Origin: Euglena gracilis
Lineage: Eukaryota; Euglenida; Euglenophyceae; Euglenales
Direction: 5' to 3'
Length of the DNA: 64,000 nucleotides
Assembly: GCA_039621445.1 (NCBI GenBank)
Contig: CP154955.1
Span: 29,147,471 to 29,211,470 of the forward strand
Shown: positions 1 to 10,417 of the stretch, one piece after another
Position numbering within the stretch: the stretch's first letter is position 1
Layout of the letters: each line of letters starts with the position of its first letter
Made by a program: the position numbers and the translations under genes
Notes under the pieces: generated by a model
Database searches by the model: none
The model's input: only the letters and a program-made list of their open reading frames with translations
Told to the model about the DNA's origin: nothing

Positions 1-48
<48 letters not shown>

Positions 49-75
49 CACCCCCCCCCCCCCCCCCCCCCCCCT
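1..75. repeat. poly-C tract
   Basis: The window opens in an almost pure run of C broken once by 'ggca'. Equivalent C-rich (or, on the inverted arms, G-rich) tracts follow the structured core in nearly every module downstream, so this is the 3' end of a module that started before the window. The length is likely to be unreliable in any assembly. Confidence 0.85.
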
Positions 76-383
76 GGTGTAGGCAAAATGGCCCCCGAGG
101 ATTATCGATGTGATTGGATTTTCGGGCCCCCAAAGTGAATAGCCTCTTGGTTAGGAGAGGGTCCCTAGTTTCTCCAGAGCCCTTGGGTTACCTGCAACTC
201 CCCGCCAGTCCGGAGATATAGGCCGAGCAAAAAAGTTGTCTACCGTTTTTTTTTCCGGGGAAATTGCAGGGTCGTTTTGGGGTCAAAAAATCGAAAAATT
301 CAAAATATCTCGAAAACGCTGCGGAGTTGAGAAAAATTAAAGAGGACGTCCTTCCACAACTTTGGGACGCCCGATCGATCGGT

Positions 384-821
384 ATGCGCGGCAAAGCCGG
401 CAGTCAAAAAAAAACAAAAAAAACAAAAAACGGTTTTTTTTGGTTTTTTTGTGTTTTTTTGAAAAAAAACAAAAAAAACGCCAGCGGGGGTATGGCGGAA
501 AATTTTTTTTTCCATTTTTTTGGGGCAGTTCCCAACATGATCTTGGAATTGTTGCATTTTTTTCTGTCACTTTTTTAGCTATTTTCTCAACCAACCTCTT
601 CAAAGGTCAATACCATGCTTCAAAGGTCAATACAAAACCGAGGAAAGGAGGGGTTGCATGTGTGTGGTGTTTTTTTTTGAGTTTTTCCGTTGCCGGCGAC
701 TTGGCGCTTGATTCGGCCGGTTTTTTAAATAAACCGTTTTTTTTGCCGTTTTTTTTTCAAAAAAAACACGTTTTTTGTTTTTTTTAAAAAAAACAAAAAA
801 AACGCCAGCTCTGATGCGCGG
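384..821. mobile_element. hAT-like non-autonomous element with 8-bp target duplication
   Basis: The direct repeat ATGCGCGG lies at 384-391 and 814-821 and interrupts the module sequence 'ggtatgcgcggtttgggcc', which is uninterrupted in other modules. The 422-bp insert (392-813) begins CAAAGCCGGCAG and its right end, reverse-complemented, reads CAGAGCTGGCGT; about 8 of the first 10 bases agree. An 8-bp duplication with termini starting CA(A/G)AG fits the hAT superfamily. Inside are long A/T homopolymers arranged as inverted repeats and a direct repeat of 'cttcaaaggtcaatac' near 598-634. No transposase is present. Confidence 0.7.
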
Positions 822-827
822 TTTGGG

Positions 828-960
828 CCAACTCCTCGCCTAGCCCGAGATACGGCCGTTTTGGGGTTTTGGGCCAGTTTGGCCAGTTTTGGCCATTTCG
901 GGCCCGTTCGGGGCCCGAAACCGTAATTTGCCCATATCTCGGGCTAGACGAGGAGTTGGA
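828..960. repeat. module palindrome with 25-bp arms (representative copy)
   Basis: The left arm at 828-852 (CCAACTCCTCGCCTAGCCCG onwards) is matched at 936-960 by its reverse complement, with one mismatch. The roughly 80-bp spacer holds 'gggcccgttcggggcccga'. Further copies occur in most modules and, reversed, at about 21150-21280, 21540-21670, 23520-23650, 24920-25040 and the matching positions of the second large copy. Confidence 0.8.
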
Positions 961-1152
961 ACCCAAACCAGGGGGTCAATCATTAGGTTTAGGGGGGGGT
1001 TTTGACCGTTTTATGGGGTTCCCGGGGTCTGGTTGTGCGATTTTGGGCCAGTTTTGGGTATTCGGGGACCCCTGCTGGGGTCCGAGGGCGGCTGGGAGGC
1101 AGGGGGGGTCGGGAGGCAGGTCGGGTACCAAAATTTTTGAAAAAAATTTTTT

Positions 1153-1206
1153 CGCTCAAAAACAGTTTTTCTCACTTCAGAACATCAAAAAAAGTGTTTT
1201 TGAGCG
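1153..1206. repeat. conserved 20-bp-arm hairpin
   Basis: The sequence is a near-perfect inverted repeat with 'cgctcaaaaac' on the left, 'gtttttgagcg' on the right and a loop of 'cacttcagaacatc'. Other copies lie at 6885-6938, 10461-10514, 14549-14602, 15771-15824 and, inverted, at 20914-20967, near 23268 and near 24672, with counterparts near 29627, 34000, 35224, 40390, 42764 and 44297. The loop stays nearly constant (only a/g/c changes at one position) while flanking homopolymers vary in length. Confidence 0.85.
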
Positions 1207-1289
1207 AAAAAAAATTTTCCGACCCGGACCCGCCCATGCCCCCCCCCCCCTGGCTGGGGCCCCCCGCCCGCACCTGGCCGGTGGACCAT

Positions 1290-1720
1290 TTTTGGGTCAA
1301 AAAGTCGAAAAAATTCGAAAAATTTTTTTCGCCCAAAACCATGTTTTTTGGCCTCCCGGACCCGGAAAAACTGTTTTTGAGCCGAAAATGAGCGTTTTTC
1401 GCCCCGCCAGCGCCCCGTTTTGGGCCGCCAACCCATTGACTTTGGGTCTAATCCGGGTCAAAAAAGTCGAAAAAATCGAAAAATTTTTTTTGCCCAAAAC
1501 GATGTTTTTTGGCCTTCCGGACCCGGAAAAACTGTTTTCGAGCCAAAAATGAGCGTTTTTCGACCCGCCATCGCCCCGCTTTGGGCAGCCAACCCATTGA
1601 TTTTGGCTCAAATCCGGGTCAAAAAAGTCGAAAAATTTCGAAAATTTTTTTTTGCCCGAAACGGTGTTTTTTGCCCTCCCGGACCTGGAAAAAAAATTTT
1701 TGAGCCGAAAATGAGTGTGT
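1290..1720 (+). repeat. ~160-bp tandem satellite block
   Basis: Three consecutive units carry 'gttttttggcctcccggac', 'gagccgaaaatgagcg' and 'cccattgactttgggtc', with phase points at about 1345, 1503 and 1666. The same unit recurs in forward orientation at 5580-6020, 6130-6310, 7020-7375, 10600-11010, 13670-13930 and 15900-16170, and reversed in the right arms. No protein feature is conserved across frames. Confidence 0.8.
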
Positions 1721-1737
1721 TTCCCGGGCCGGGCCGG

Positions 1738-1822
1738 GGTGGTCTCCCAAAGAACTCAGCTCTACGTCACACCCTGGTCGCTGAGCTCTTATCTCTTTAG
1801 AGTAAGAGCGAAGCTTGCCACC
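1738..1822 (+). repeat. structured core element, GGTGGT...CCACC
   Basis: This ~85-bp core is among the best conserved sequences in the modules. GGTGGT near the start pairs with ACCACC at the end in most copies. Inside, AAGAGCTCAGC pairs with GCTGAGCTCTT (11 bp; this copy has 'gaactcagc'), and GCTCTTA pairs with TAAGAGC. The two inner stems share bases and cannot form together. Intact copies lie at 4251-4335, 6026-6110, 13952-14036, 14972-15057 and 16329-16412, inverted at 22069-22146 and 24045-24129, with second-copy counterparts at about 30207, 33408, 34421, 35793, 41544 and 43501. Truncated copies lie at 6336, 11124, 20344, 25926, 39824 and 45466. Confidence 0.8.
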
Positions 1823-2099
1823 CCCCCCAGACCCCTCCCTGACCCCGCCCCCCCCCCCCCCCCCCCCCCCCCGCCCCCCCTGAGTAGGCCCGGGCATCCG
1901 CGGATTATCGATGTGACCTGATTTCCGGACCCGAGAAAGTTAATAGCCTATAGGTTAGGAGACGGTCCCTAGTTTGTCCAGAGCCCGCATTTTGCCCCCA
2001 ACTCCCCGCCGGCCCGGAGATATGGCCCGAGCAAAAAAGTTGTGTACCGTTTTTTTTCCAAAGAACTTTTGTTGGACCGGCAACAGGGGGTCATTTTTG

Positions 2100-2560
2100 G
2101 GGTCAAAAAATCGAAAAATTCAAAAAATCTCGAAAACGCTGGGGAGTTGAGAAAAAGTAAAGAGTACCTCATTCCACAACTTTGGGACGCCCTATCCACC
2201 GGTATGCGCGGTTTGGGCCAACTCCCCGCCTGGGCCGAGATATGGCCGTTTTGTCGGTTCGCCAGGGGGGGGACTCTGCCAAAAACGGGTCATTTTTTGG
2301 GGTCAAAAATCGAAAAATTCAAAATATCTCGAAAACGCTGGGGAGTTGAGAAAAAGTAAAGAGTACCTCATTCCACAACTTTGGGACGCCCTATCCACCG
2401 GTATGCGCGGTTTGCGCCAACTCCCCGCCTGGGCCGAGATATGGCCGTTTTGTGGTTTCGCCATGGGGGGACTCTGCCATTTGGAGCCCAAAACGGGCCA
2501 AAAAACCAGTTTTTGCAAAATATCTCCAAAATGGTGGGGAGTTGAAAAAAATGTCCGGAG
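2100..2560 (+). repeat. units of the 200-bp satellite
   Basis: Two units plus a diverged third share 'ggagttgagaaaaagtaaag', 'acgccctatccaccggtatg' and 'gggccgagatatggccg' with the long array at 11440-13500. The third passes into a variant block ('ccaaaatggtggggagttga') that also closes the long arrays. Confidence 0.85.
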
Positions 2561-2821
2561 ACCTAAATTGAAGCCCTTGGAATGCCCTATCTAGTGGTAT
2601 TTTGATTTCCCCGCTACTCCCCGCCTAGCCCTAGATACGGCCGTTTTCAGGTCCAAATGGCCGTTTTGTACACTTTTCCCTCTATCCGACTTAGCCGTTT
2701 TCGGGCCAAAAAGTCGAAAAAAAACGAAAAAATGTTTTTTGCCCGAAACCATGTTTTTTGGCTTCCTGGACCCGGAAAAGGTGTTTTCGAGCCGAAAATT
2801 GGCGTTTTTCGACCCCCCAGC

Positions 2822-2886
2822 CCATCATGGCCCTCATGACCCATGATGCGCATCATGCCCAATGATGGCCATCATGACCAATGATG
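2822..2886. repeat. left remnant of the 19-bp minisatellite
   Basis: Repeats of 'gatggccatcatgacc' type stop at the left edge of the TIR element at 2887 and resume at 3401, so the array was split by an insertion. Confidence 0.75.
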
Positions 2887-3400
2887 CAGGGGGGGGGGAA
2901 ATTGATATCCGCAATTTTTCCGCAATTTCCGCAATTTTCCGCAATTTCCGCAATTTTCCGCAATTTTTCCGCAATTTCCGCAATTTTTCCGCAATTTTTT
3001 ACCATTTTTTTTTCGCAGAATTTTTTTCCCACCACCGAAGATGGAAGATGCAATGAGTTCAAGCCATTCTTCAAATGGATCAACAGGTGTGCTATTGTGT
3101 TTTGTTGTTCCCCCCCCCAGTTTACCAATTTTTCTCACAGGTGCACCACTGGTCACAGGATTGGGTGCGTCCCACCTGTGCAAAGAACATCAAGCGCGTT
3201 GGTTTGTGCTCGCCTGCATCGACGTGGGTGTTGCGGTGTTCTGAACCTCACAATTGAAAAATTTCTAAGTCCCCTCAAGCAGAAATGTGTATATTCCCGA
3301 TATCAATTTTTCCGCAATTTTTCCGCAATTTCCGCAATTTTTCCGCAATTTTTCCGCAATTTTTCCGAAGGCCTCCGATATCAATTATTCCCCCCCCCTG
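2887..3400. mobile_element. 514-bp TIR element inserted in a minisatellite
   Basis: The left end, CAG followed by a G run and 'aaattgatatc', mirrors the right end 'gatatcaatta' followed by a C run and CTG. The direct repeat AATGATG flanks it (2880-2886 and 3401-3407), though the surrounding minisatellite also contains this word, so the duplication is not independent proof. Short 'ccgcaattttt' repeats lie just inside both ends (2908-2995, 3305-3366). The 300-bp interior is unique and carries no protein I recognise. The termini are compatible with a hAT-type MITE. Confidence 0.5.
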
Positions 3401-4195
3401 AATGATGGCCATCATGACCCCGGATGGCCATCATGACCCCGGATGGCCATCATGACCCCGGATGGCCATCATGACCAATGATGGCCATCATGACCAATGA
3501 TGGCCATCATGACCCCGGATGGCCATCATGACCCCGGATGGCCATCATGACCAGTGATGGCCATCATGACCAATGATGGCCATCATGACCAATGATGGCC
3601 ATCATGACCCCGGATGGCCATCATGACCCCAGATGGCCGTCATGACCCCGGATGGCCATCATGACCCCGGATGGCCATCATGACCAATGATGGCCATCAT
3701 GACTAATGATGGCCATCATGACCCCGGATGGCCATCATGACCCCGGATGGCCATCATGACCCCAGATGGCCATCATGACCCCGGATGGCCATCATGACCC
3801 ATGATGGCCATCATGACCCCGGATGGCCATCATGACCCCGGATGGCCATCATGACCCCGGATGGCCATCATGACCAACGATAACCATCATGACCCCGGAT
3901 GGCCATCATGACCCCGGATGGCCATCATGACCCCGGATGGCCATCATGACCCCGGATGGCCATCATGACCAACGATAACCATCATGACCCCGGATGGCCA
4001 TCATGACCCCGGATGGCCATCATGACCAACGATAACCATCATGACCCCGGATGGCCATCATGACCCCGGATGGCCATCATGACCCCGGATGGCCATCATG
4101 ACCCCGGATGGCCATCATGACCCCGGATGGCCATCATGACCCCGGATGGCCATCATGACCAATGATGGCCATCATGACCCCGGATGGCCATCATG
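3401..4195. repeat. 19-bp minisatellite
   Basis: About 42 units of 19 bp alternate between 'gatggccatcatgaccccg' and 'gatggccatcatgaccaat' forms, with occasional 'aacgataaccatc' variants near 3867, 3970 and 4028. GATGGCCATC is its own reverse complement, and the 'caat' variants extend this to ATGATGGCCATCAT, so the array is a chain of small palindromes. Confidence 0.95.
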
Positions 4196-5322
4196 AGCGC
4201 CGCCGGGCCGGGCCGCGCTGCTGGGCCGCTGGCAGGCGGGGCCGGGCCGGGGTGCTCTCCCAAAGAGCTCAGCTCTACCTCACACCCTGGTCGCTGAGCT
4301 CTTATCTCTTTAGAGTAAGAGCGAAGCTTACCACCCCGGTTTGGGACCCCCCCTGCCCCCCCGCCCCCCCCCCCCCGCCCCCCCCCCCGAGTAGGCAGGG
4401 AGTCCCGCGGATTATCGTTGTGACCAAATTTCCGGGTCCCCAAAATGAATATCCTATAGGTTGCACCCCCGCAATAGCCCCGACTCCCCGCCAGTTCGGA
4501 GATCGGTCCCGAGCAAAAAAGTTGCGTACCGTTTTTTTTTCCGGGGAAATTGCAGGTTTTTGGGGGGTCCAAAAATCGAAAAATTCAAAATATCTCGAAA
4601 ACGCTGCGGAGTTGAGGAAAAGTGATGGCGACCTTATTTGACGACGTTGGAACGCCCGATCGATCGGTATGCGCGGTTTGGGCCGACTCCTCGCCTAGCC
4701 CGAGATACGGCCGTTTTGGGGTTTTGGGCCAGTTTGGCCAGTTCTGGCCATTTCGGGCCCGTTCGGGGCCCGAAACCGTAATTTGCCCGTATCTCGGGCT
4801 AGACGAGGAGTTGGAACCCAAACCAGGGGGTCAATCATTAGGTTTAGGGGGGGGGTTTGACCGTTTTTTGGGGTTCCCGGGGTCTGGTTGTGCGATTTTG
4901 GGCCATTTTTGGGTATTCGGGGACCCCGGCGGGGGTTCGAGGGCGGCCGGGTTGGGGTCCAAAAATCGAAAAATTCAAAATATCTCGAAAACGCTGCGGA
5001 GTTGAGGAAAAGTGATGGCGACCTCATTTGACGACCTTGGAACGCCCTATCGATCGGTATGCGCGGTTTGGGACAACTCCTCGCCTAGCCCGAGATATGG
5101 CTGTTTTGGGGGTTTTGGGCCAGTTTTGCCAGTTCTGGCCATTTCGGGGCCCGAAACCGTAAATTGGCCGTATCTCGGGCTAGACGAGGAGTTGGGACCC
5201 AAACCAGGGGGTCAATCATTAGGTTTAGGGGGGGGGGTTTGACCGTTTTTTGGGGTTCCCGGGGCCTGGTTGTGCGATTTTGGGCCAGTTTTGGGTATTC
5301 GGGGACCCCACCGGGCGCCGTC

Positions 5323-5449
5323 GTGTCCATGGTTTATGTTAATAACAGCATCTGAGAAACGAATGAATATTGCAAGTGTGTGTGCGGATAACCGCGTAAA
5401 ACGAAACAAGAGGTGACAGACGACGGAGTTAAATGTTTAGGCGGTTATC
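5323..5449. mobile_element. 127-bp insertion with GTC direct repeat
   Basis: Other modules read 'gggcgccgtcagggcggctg' without a break. Here the same junction is split by 127 bp of unrelated AT-richer sequence, flanked by GTC at 5320-5322 and 5450-5452. The insert has the internal inverted pair GATAACCGC / GCGGTTATC. No terminal inverted repeat is evident, so the class is unknown. Confidence 0.5.
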
Positions 5450-8216
5450 GTCAGGGCGGCTGGGAGGCAGGGGGGGTCGGGTGGCAGGTCGGGACCCAAA
5501 ATTTTCCGACCGGACCCCCCCGCCCCATGCCCCCCCTGGCTGGGGCCCGCCCCACTGGCCGGTGGACTTAGCCATTTTTGGGTCAAAAAGTCAAAAAAAA
5601 TTCAAAATTTTTTTTTTGCCCAAAATCATGATTTTTGACCTCCCGGACCCGGAAAACCCGTTTTTGAGCCAAAATTAAGCGTTTTTCGACCCCCTAGCGC
5701 CCCGTTTTTATGCTGCCAACCCTTTGACTTTGGGTCAAAACCGGGCCAAAAAAGTCGAAAAAAATCGAAAATTTTTTTTGCGTAAAACCATGTTTTTTGA
5801 CCTCCCGGACGCGAAAAAAGTGTTTTCGAGCCAAAAATGAGCGTTTTTCGACCCGCCAGCGCCCCGTTTTGGGCCGCCAAACCATTGACTTTGGGTCAAA
5901 ACCGGGTCAAAAAACTCGAAAAAAATCGAAAAATTTCTGTTTCCCAAAATGATGTTTTTTGGCCTCCCTGGCCCAGAAAAACTGTTTTTGAGCCGAAAAT
6001 GAGCGTTTTTCGCGGGCTGGGCCGGGGTGGTCTCCCAAAGAGCTCAGCTCTACGTCAGCCCCTGGTCGCTGAGCTCTTATCTCTTTAGAGTAAGAGCGAA
6101 GCTTACCACCGGGGCCGGAGGGGGGGTTTTCGAGCCAAAAATGAGCGTTTTTCGACCTTCCAGCGCCCCGTTTTGGGTTGCCAACCCATCGACTTTGGGT
6201 CAAAACCGGGTCAAAAAAAGTCGAAAAAAATCGAAAAATTTTTTTTGCCCGAAACGATGTTTTTTGGCCTCCCGGACCCAGAACAACTGTTTTTGAGCCG
6301 AAAATGAGCGTTTTTCAAACAGCCGGGCCGGGCTGGGGTGGTCTCCCAAAGAGCTCAGCTCTACGTCACACCCTGGTTTTGACCGTTTTTTGGGGTTCCC
6401 GGGGTCTGGTTGTGCGATTTTGGGCCAGTTTTGGGTATTCGGGGACCCCGGCGGGGGTTCGAGGGCGGCCGGGCTGGGGTCCAAAAATCGAAAAATTCAA
6501 AATATCTCGAAAATGCTGTGGAGTTGAGGAAAAGTGATGGCGACCTCATTTGACGACCTTGGAACGCCCTATCGATCGGTATACGCGGTTTGGGACAACT
6601 CCTCGCCTAGCCCGAGATAGGGCCGTTTTGGGGGTTTTGGGCCAGTTTTGCCAGTTCTGGCCATTTCGGGGCCCGAAACCGTAAATTGGCCGTATCTCGG
6701 GCTAGACGAGGAGTTGGGACCCAAAGGAGTTTGACCGTTTTTTGGGGTTCCCGGGGCCTGGTTGTGCGATTTTGGGCCAGTTTTGGGTATTCGGGGACCC
6801 CACCGGGCGCCGTCAGGGCGGCTGGGCGAGGGGGGGTCGGTCGGGTGGCAGGTCGGGACCCAAAATTTTGAAAATTTTTTTTTTCGCTCAAAAACACTTT
6901 TTTTCACTTCAGAACGTCAAAAAAAGTGTTTTTGAGCGAAACAAATTTTTCCGACCCGGACCCCCCCCCCCACCATGCCCCCCATGGCTGGGGCCCGCCC
7001 CATGGCCGGTGAACTTGGCCATTTTTGGGTCAAAAAGTCGAAAAAATTTGAAAAAAATTTTTTGGCCCAAAACCATGATTTTTGACCTCCCGGACCCGAA
7101 AAAAGTGTTTTCGAGCCAAAAATGAGCGTTTTTCGACCCGCCGGCGCCCCGTTTTGGGCCGCAAACCCATTGACTTTGGGTCAAAACCGGGTCAAAAAAG
7201 TCGAAAAAAATCGAAAATTTTTTTTTGCCCCAAAACGATGTTTTTTGGCCTCCCGGACCCGGAAAGCCTGTGTTTGAGCCGAAAATGAGCGTTTTTCGAC
7301 CCGCCAGCGCCCCTTTTTGGGCCACCAACCCATGAGTTTGGGTCAAAACCGGTCAAAAAAGTCGAAAAATCGAAAAAATGTTCGGTTACCCGCAACTCCC
7401 CGCCAGTCCGGAGATATGGCCCGAGCAAAAAAGTTGTCTACCGTTTTTTTTTCCGGGGAAATTGCAGGGTCATTTTGGGGTCAAAAAATCGAAAATTTCA
7501 AAATATCTCGAAAACGCCGCGGAGTTGAGAAAAAGTGAAGAGGACGTCGTTCCACAACTTTGGGACGCCCGATCGATCGGTATGCGCGGTTTGGGCCGAC
7601 TCCCCGCCTAGCCCGAGATACGGCCGTTTTGGGGTTTTGGGCCAGTTTGGCCAGTTTGGGCCATTTCGGGCCCGTTCGGGGCCCGAAACCGTAATTTGCC
7701 CATATCTCGGGCTAGACGAGGAGTTGGAACCCAAACCAGGGGGTCAATCATTAGGTTTAGGGGGGGGGTTTGACCGTTTTTTGGGGTTCCCGGGGTCTGG
7801 TTGTGCGATTTTGGGCCAGTTTTGGGTATTCGGGGACCCCTGCGGGGGTTCGAGGGCGGCCGGGCTGGGGTCCAAAAATCGAAAAATTCAAAATATCTCG
7901 AAAATGCTGCGGAGTTGAGGAAAAGTGATGGCGACCTCATTTGACGACCTTGGAACGCCCTATCGATCGGTATGCGCGGTTTGGGACAACTCCTCGCCTA
8001 GCCCGAGATAGGGCCGTTTTGGGGGTTTTGGGCCAGTTTTGCCAGTTCTGGCCATTTCGGGGCCCGAAACCGTAAATTGGCCGTATCTCGGGCTAGACGA
8101 GGAGTTGGGACCCAAAGGATTTTGACCGTTTTTTGGTGTTCCCGGGGCCTGGTTGTGCGATTTTGGGCCAGTTTTGGGTATTCGGGGACCCCACCGGGCG
8201 CCGTCAGGGCGGCTGG

Positions 8217-10417
8217 GCGAGGGGGGGCGCAAGGCGGTAGACTGGGGGGGGGGGTGGGGGGTAGTGGGTAGTCGGCCGACTAGTCGGCCGACTACCCAAT
8301 TGGTCCACCGACTAGTCCTAGTCCTAGTCGGTAGCTAGTCGGCGAGACAGGGGGGGGGGGTAGTGGGTAGTCGGCCAACTAGTCGGCCGACTACCCACTC
8401 TAATGTACTAACGGGTCAAAACCGCCGACTTTTAAGCCCCCCCCCCCATGAACAAAATCCAATGGAAACTAGTCGGTGGCTAGTGGGCGGTCATAAAAAT
8501 GGCCTGTGGCGGGCCCAAATCACCCGGAAATGGTCCGGATGGGTCCAAATAAGTGTCTTACGCCTAAATAAACACCCCCAGATGGAAATCTTTGGTCAGT
8601 GGGTGGTCGGTGTGCCCTTGATGGGGGTCCGGAGGGGTAAAAAACCAATGATGAAACAGGGATTACATTAAAATCCTTTAGAAATGCAAACTGCAATCTG
8701 CGTTTTGCATCACGAGAGGCAGAAAACTCCCCCCTCCACCCCAATCCGAGACTCAAATAACAAAATCCCTTCTGTGTTGGCAACATACTCGGGGGCTAAG
8801 TCGTTTTTGTGGCTCACTTTGGCATAGGCGGGGGGGGCTCCGCCCCCCCCGCACCCCCCCCCTCAAATAACAAAATCCCTTCTCTGTTGGCAACATACTC
8901 GGGGGCTAAGTCGTTTTTGTGGCTCATTTTGGCATAGGCGGGGGGGGCTCCGCCCCCCCCGCACCCCCCCCCCTCAAATAACAAAATCCCTTCTCTGTTG
9001 GCAACATACTCAGGGGCTAAGTCGTTTTTGTGGCTCACTTTGGCATAGGCGGGGGGGGGGGCTCCGCCCCCCCCGCACCCCCCCCCTCAAATAACAAAAT
9101 CCCTTCTGTGTTTGCAACATACTCGGGGGGCTAAGTCGTTTTTGTGGCTCACTTTGGCATAGGCGGGGGGGGCTCCGCCCCCCCGCACCCCCCCCCTCAA
9201 ATAACAAAATCCCTTCTCTGTTGGCAACATACTCGGGGGCTAAGTCGTTTTTGTGGCTCACTTTGGCATAGGCGGGGGGGGCTCCCCCCCCCCCGCACCC
9301 CCCCCCTCAAATAACAAAATCCCTTCTCTGTTGGCAACATAGTCGGGGGCTAAGTCGTTTTTGTGGTTCATGTTGGCATAGGCGGAGGGGCTTCCGCCCC
9401 CCCCCACACCCCCCCCTCAAATAGCAAAATCCCTTCCATGTTGGCAACATACTCAGGGGCTAAGTCGTTTTTGTGGCTCACTTTGGCATAGGCGGGGGGG
9501 GGGGGGCTCCGCCCCCCCCCCCGCACCCCCCCCCTCAAATACAAAATCCCTTCTGTGTTTGCAACATACTCGGGGGCTAAGTCGTTTTTGTGGCTCACTT
9601 TGGCATAGGCGGGGGGGGCTCCGCCCCCCCCCCGCACCCCCCCCCTCAAATAACAAAATCCCTTCTCTGTTGGCAACATACTCGGGGGCTAAGTCGTTTT
9701 TGTGGCTCACTTTGGCATAGGCGGGGGGGGCTCCGCCCCCCCCCCGCACCCCCCCCTCAAATAACAAAATCCCTTCTCTGTTGGCAACATACTCAGGGGC
9801 TAAGTCGTTTTTGTGGCTCACTTTGGCATAGGCGGGGGGGGGGCCCCGCCCCCCCCCGCACCCCCCCCCCTCAAATAACAAAATCCCTTCTGTGTTTGCA
9901 ACATACTCGGGGGCTAAGTCGTTTTTGTGGCTCACTTTGGCATAGGCGGGGGGGGCTCCGCCCCCCCCGCACCCCCCTCCCTCAAATAACAAAATCCCTT
10001 CTATGTTGGCAATAGACTTGGAGGGATAAGACCCTTTTTTTGTGCAAATTTTGACTTATATTGAAAATTCATGGGGAGAGGTGTACTTTTGTCAAAAGTG
10101 GCCCAAAATGGACATTTTCCCCCAATTTTTTTGCATATTCACCCCCGATTGGGGGGTTCTGGAGCCATTTGGGTGGGTTTTGACCGGCGTTGAGGTGATT
10201 TAGACAAATTTTTTTTCCCAGGGGGGGGGCTTAAAAGTCGGCGGTTTTGACCCGTTAGTACATTAGAGTGGGTAGTCGGCCGACTAGTCGGCCGACTACC
10301 CACTACCCACTCGCCGATTAGCTACCGATCAATTAGTCGGTCGGCTAGTCTGTGGATCCGTCCCCCCACTACCCCCCCCCCCCCCCCCAGTCTACCGTTT
10401 GGCACTGCGAGGGGGGG
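8217..10417. mobile_element. Mutator-like non-autonomous element, copy A
   Basis: The element occupies 8228-10406 between 11-bp direct repeats GCGAGGGGGGG (8217-8227, 10407-10417); the empty site is visible at about 15717. The long terminal inverted repeats (~200 bp) comprise 'cggtagactgggg' at the outer edge, then 'gtagtcggccgactagtcgg' arrays, then 'actctaatgtactaacgggt' and 'ccgacttttaagcccc' at the inner edge (8400-8447 against 10223-10270). Long TIRs with a 9-11-bp duplication are typical of Mutator-like elements. The interior is a tandem array and no transposase is seen, so it must be mobilised in trans or is dead. Confidence 0.75.
8752..10018. repeat. ~111-bp tandem array inside the Mutator-like element
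   Basis: About eleven units share 'caaataacaaaatccctt', 'ggggctaagtcgtttttgtg' and 'ctttggcataggcgggg', with a G-run/C-run hairpin ('ggggggctccgcccccc') at each junction. Two unit subtypes differ at 'tctctgttggcaac' versus 'tctgtgtttgcaac'. Reverse-strand frames through it (for example 9453-9992) encode Gly/Pro-rich repeats and are not treated as genes. Confidence 0.95.

Larger units (their letters stand above)
76..8216 (+). repeat. higher-order satellite modules, forward orientation
   Basis: The stretch is built from recurring blocks in roughly fixed order: a leader block (near 100-265, 1900-2060, 4410-4545, containing 'attatcgatgtga' and 'gagcaaaaaagttg'), a 'tcgaaaaattcaaaatatctcg' block (275, 2100, 2290, 4570, 4960, 6485, 7490, 7870), an inverted-repeat block around 'tagcccgagata' (828-960, 4680-4812, 5075-5190, 6595-6715, 7605-7725, 7990-8105), a hairpin block (1153, 6885), a ~160-bp block containing 'gagcgtttttcgaccc' (1290-1720, 5575-6020, 6130-6320, 7015-7375) and a structured core (1738, 4251, 6026, 6336). 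Open frames here recur in several frames and on both strands and are read as non-coding. Confidence 0.85.

Noticed and set aside
1346-1400. Dinoflagellate spliced-leader-like sequence
   Set aside because: 'gctcattttcggctcaaaaac'-type words recall the leader, but the match is partial, lacks the splice donor and lies inside a satellite unit.
8752-10018. CRISPR-like or rRNA spacer repeats
   Set aside because: Units are contiguous tandem copies of ~111 bp within a TIR element, with no constant-repeat/variable-spacer pattern.
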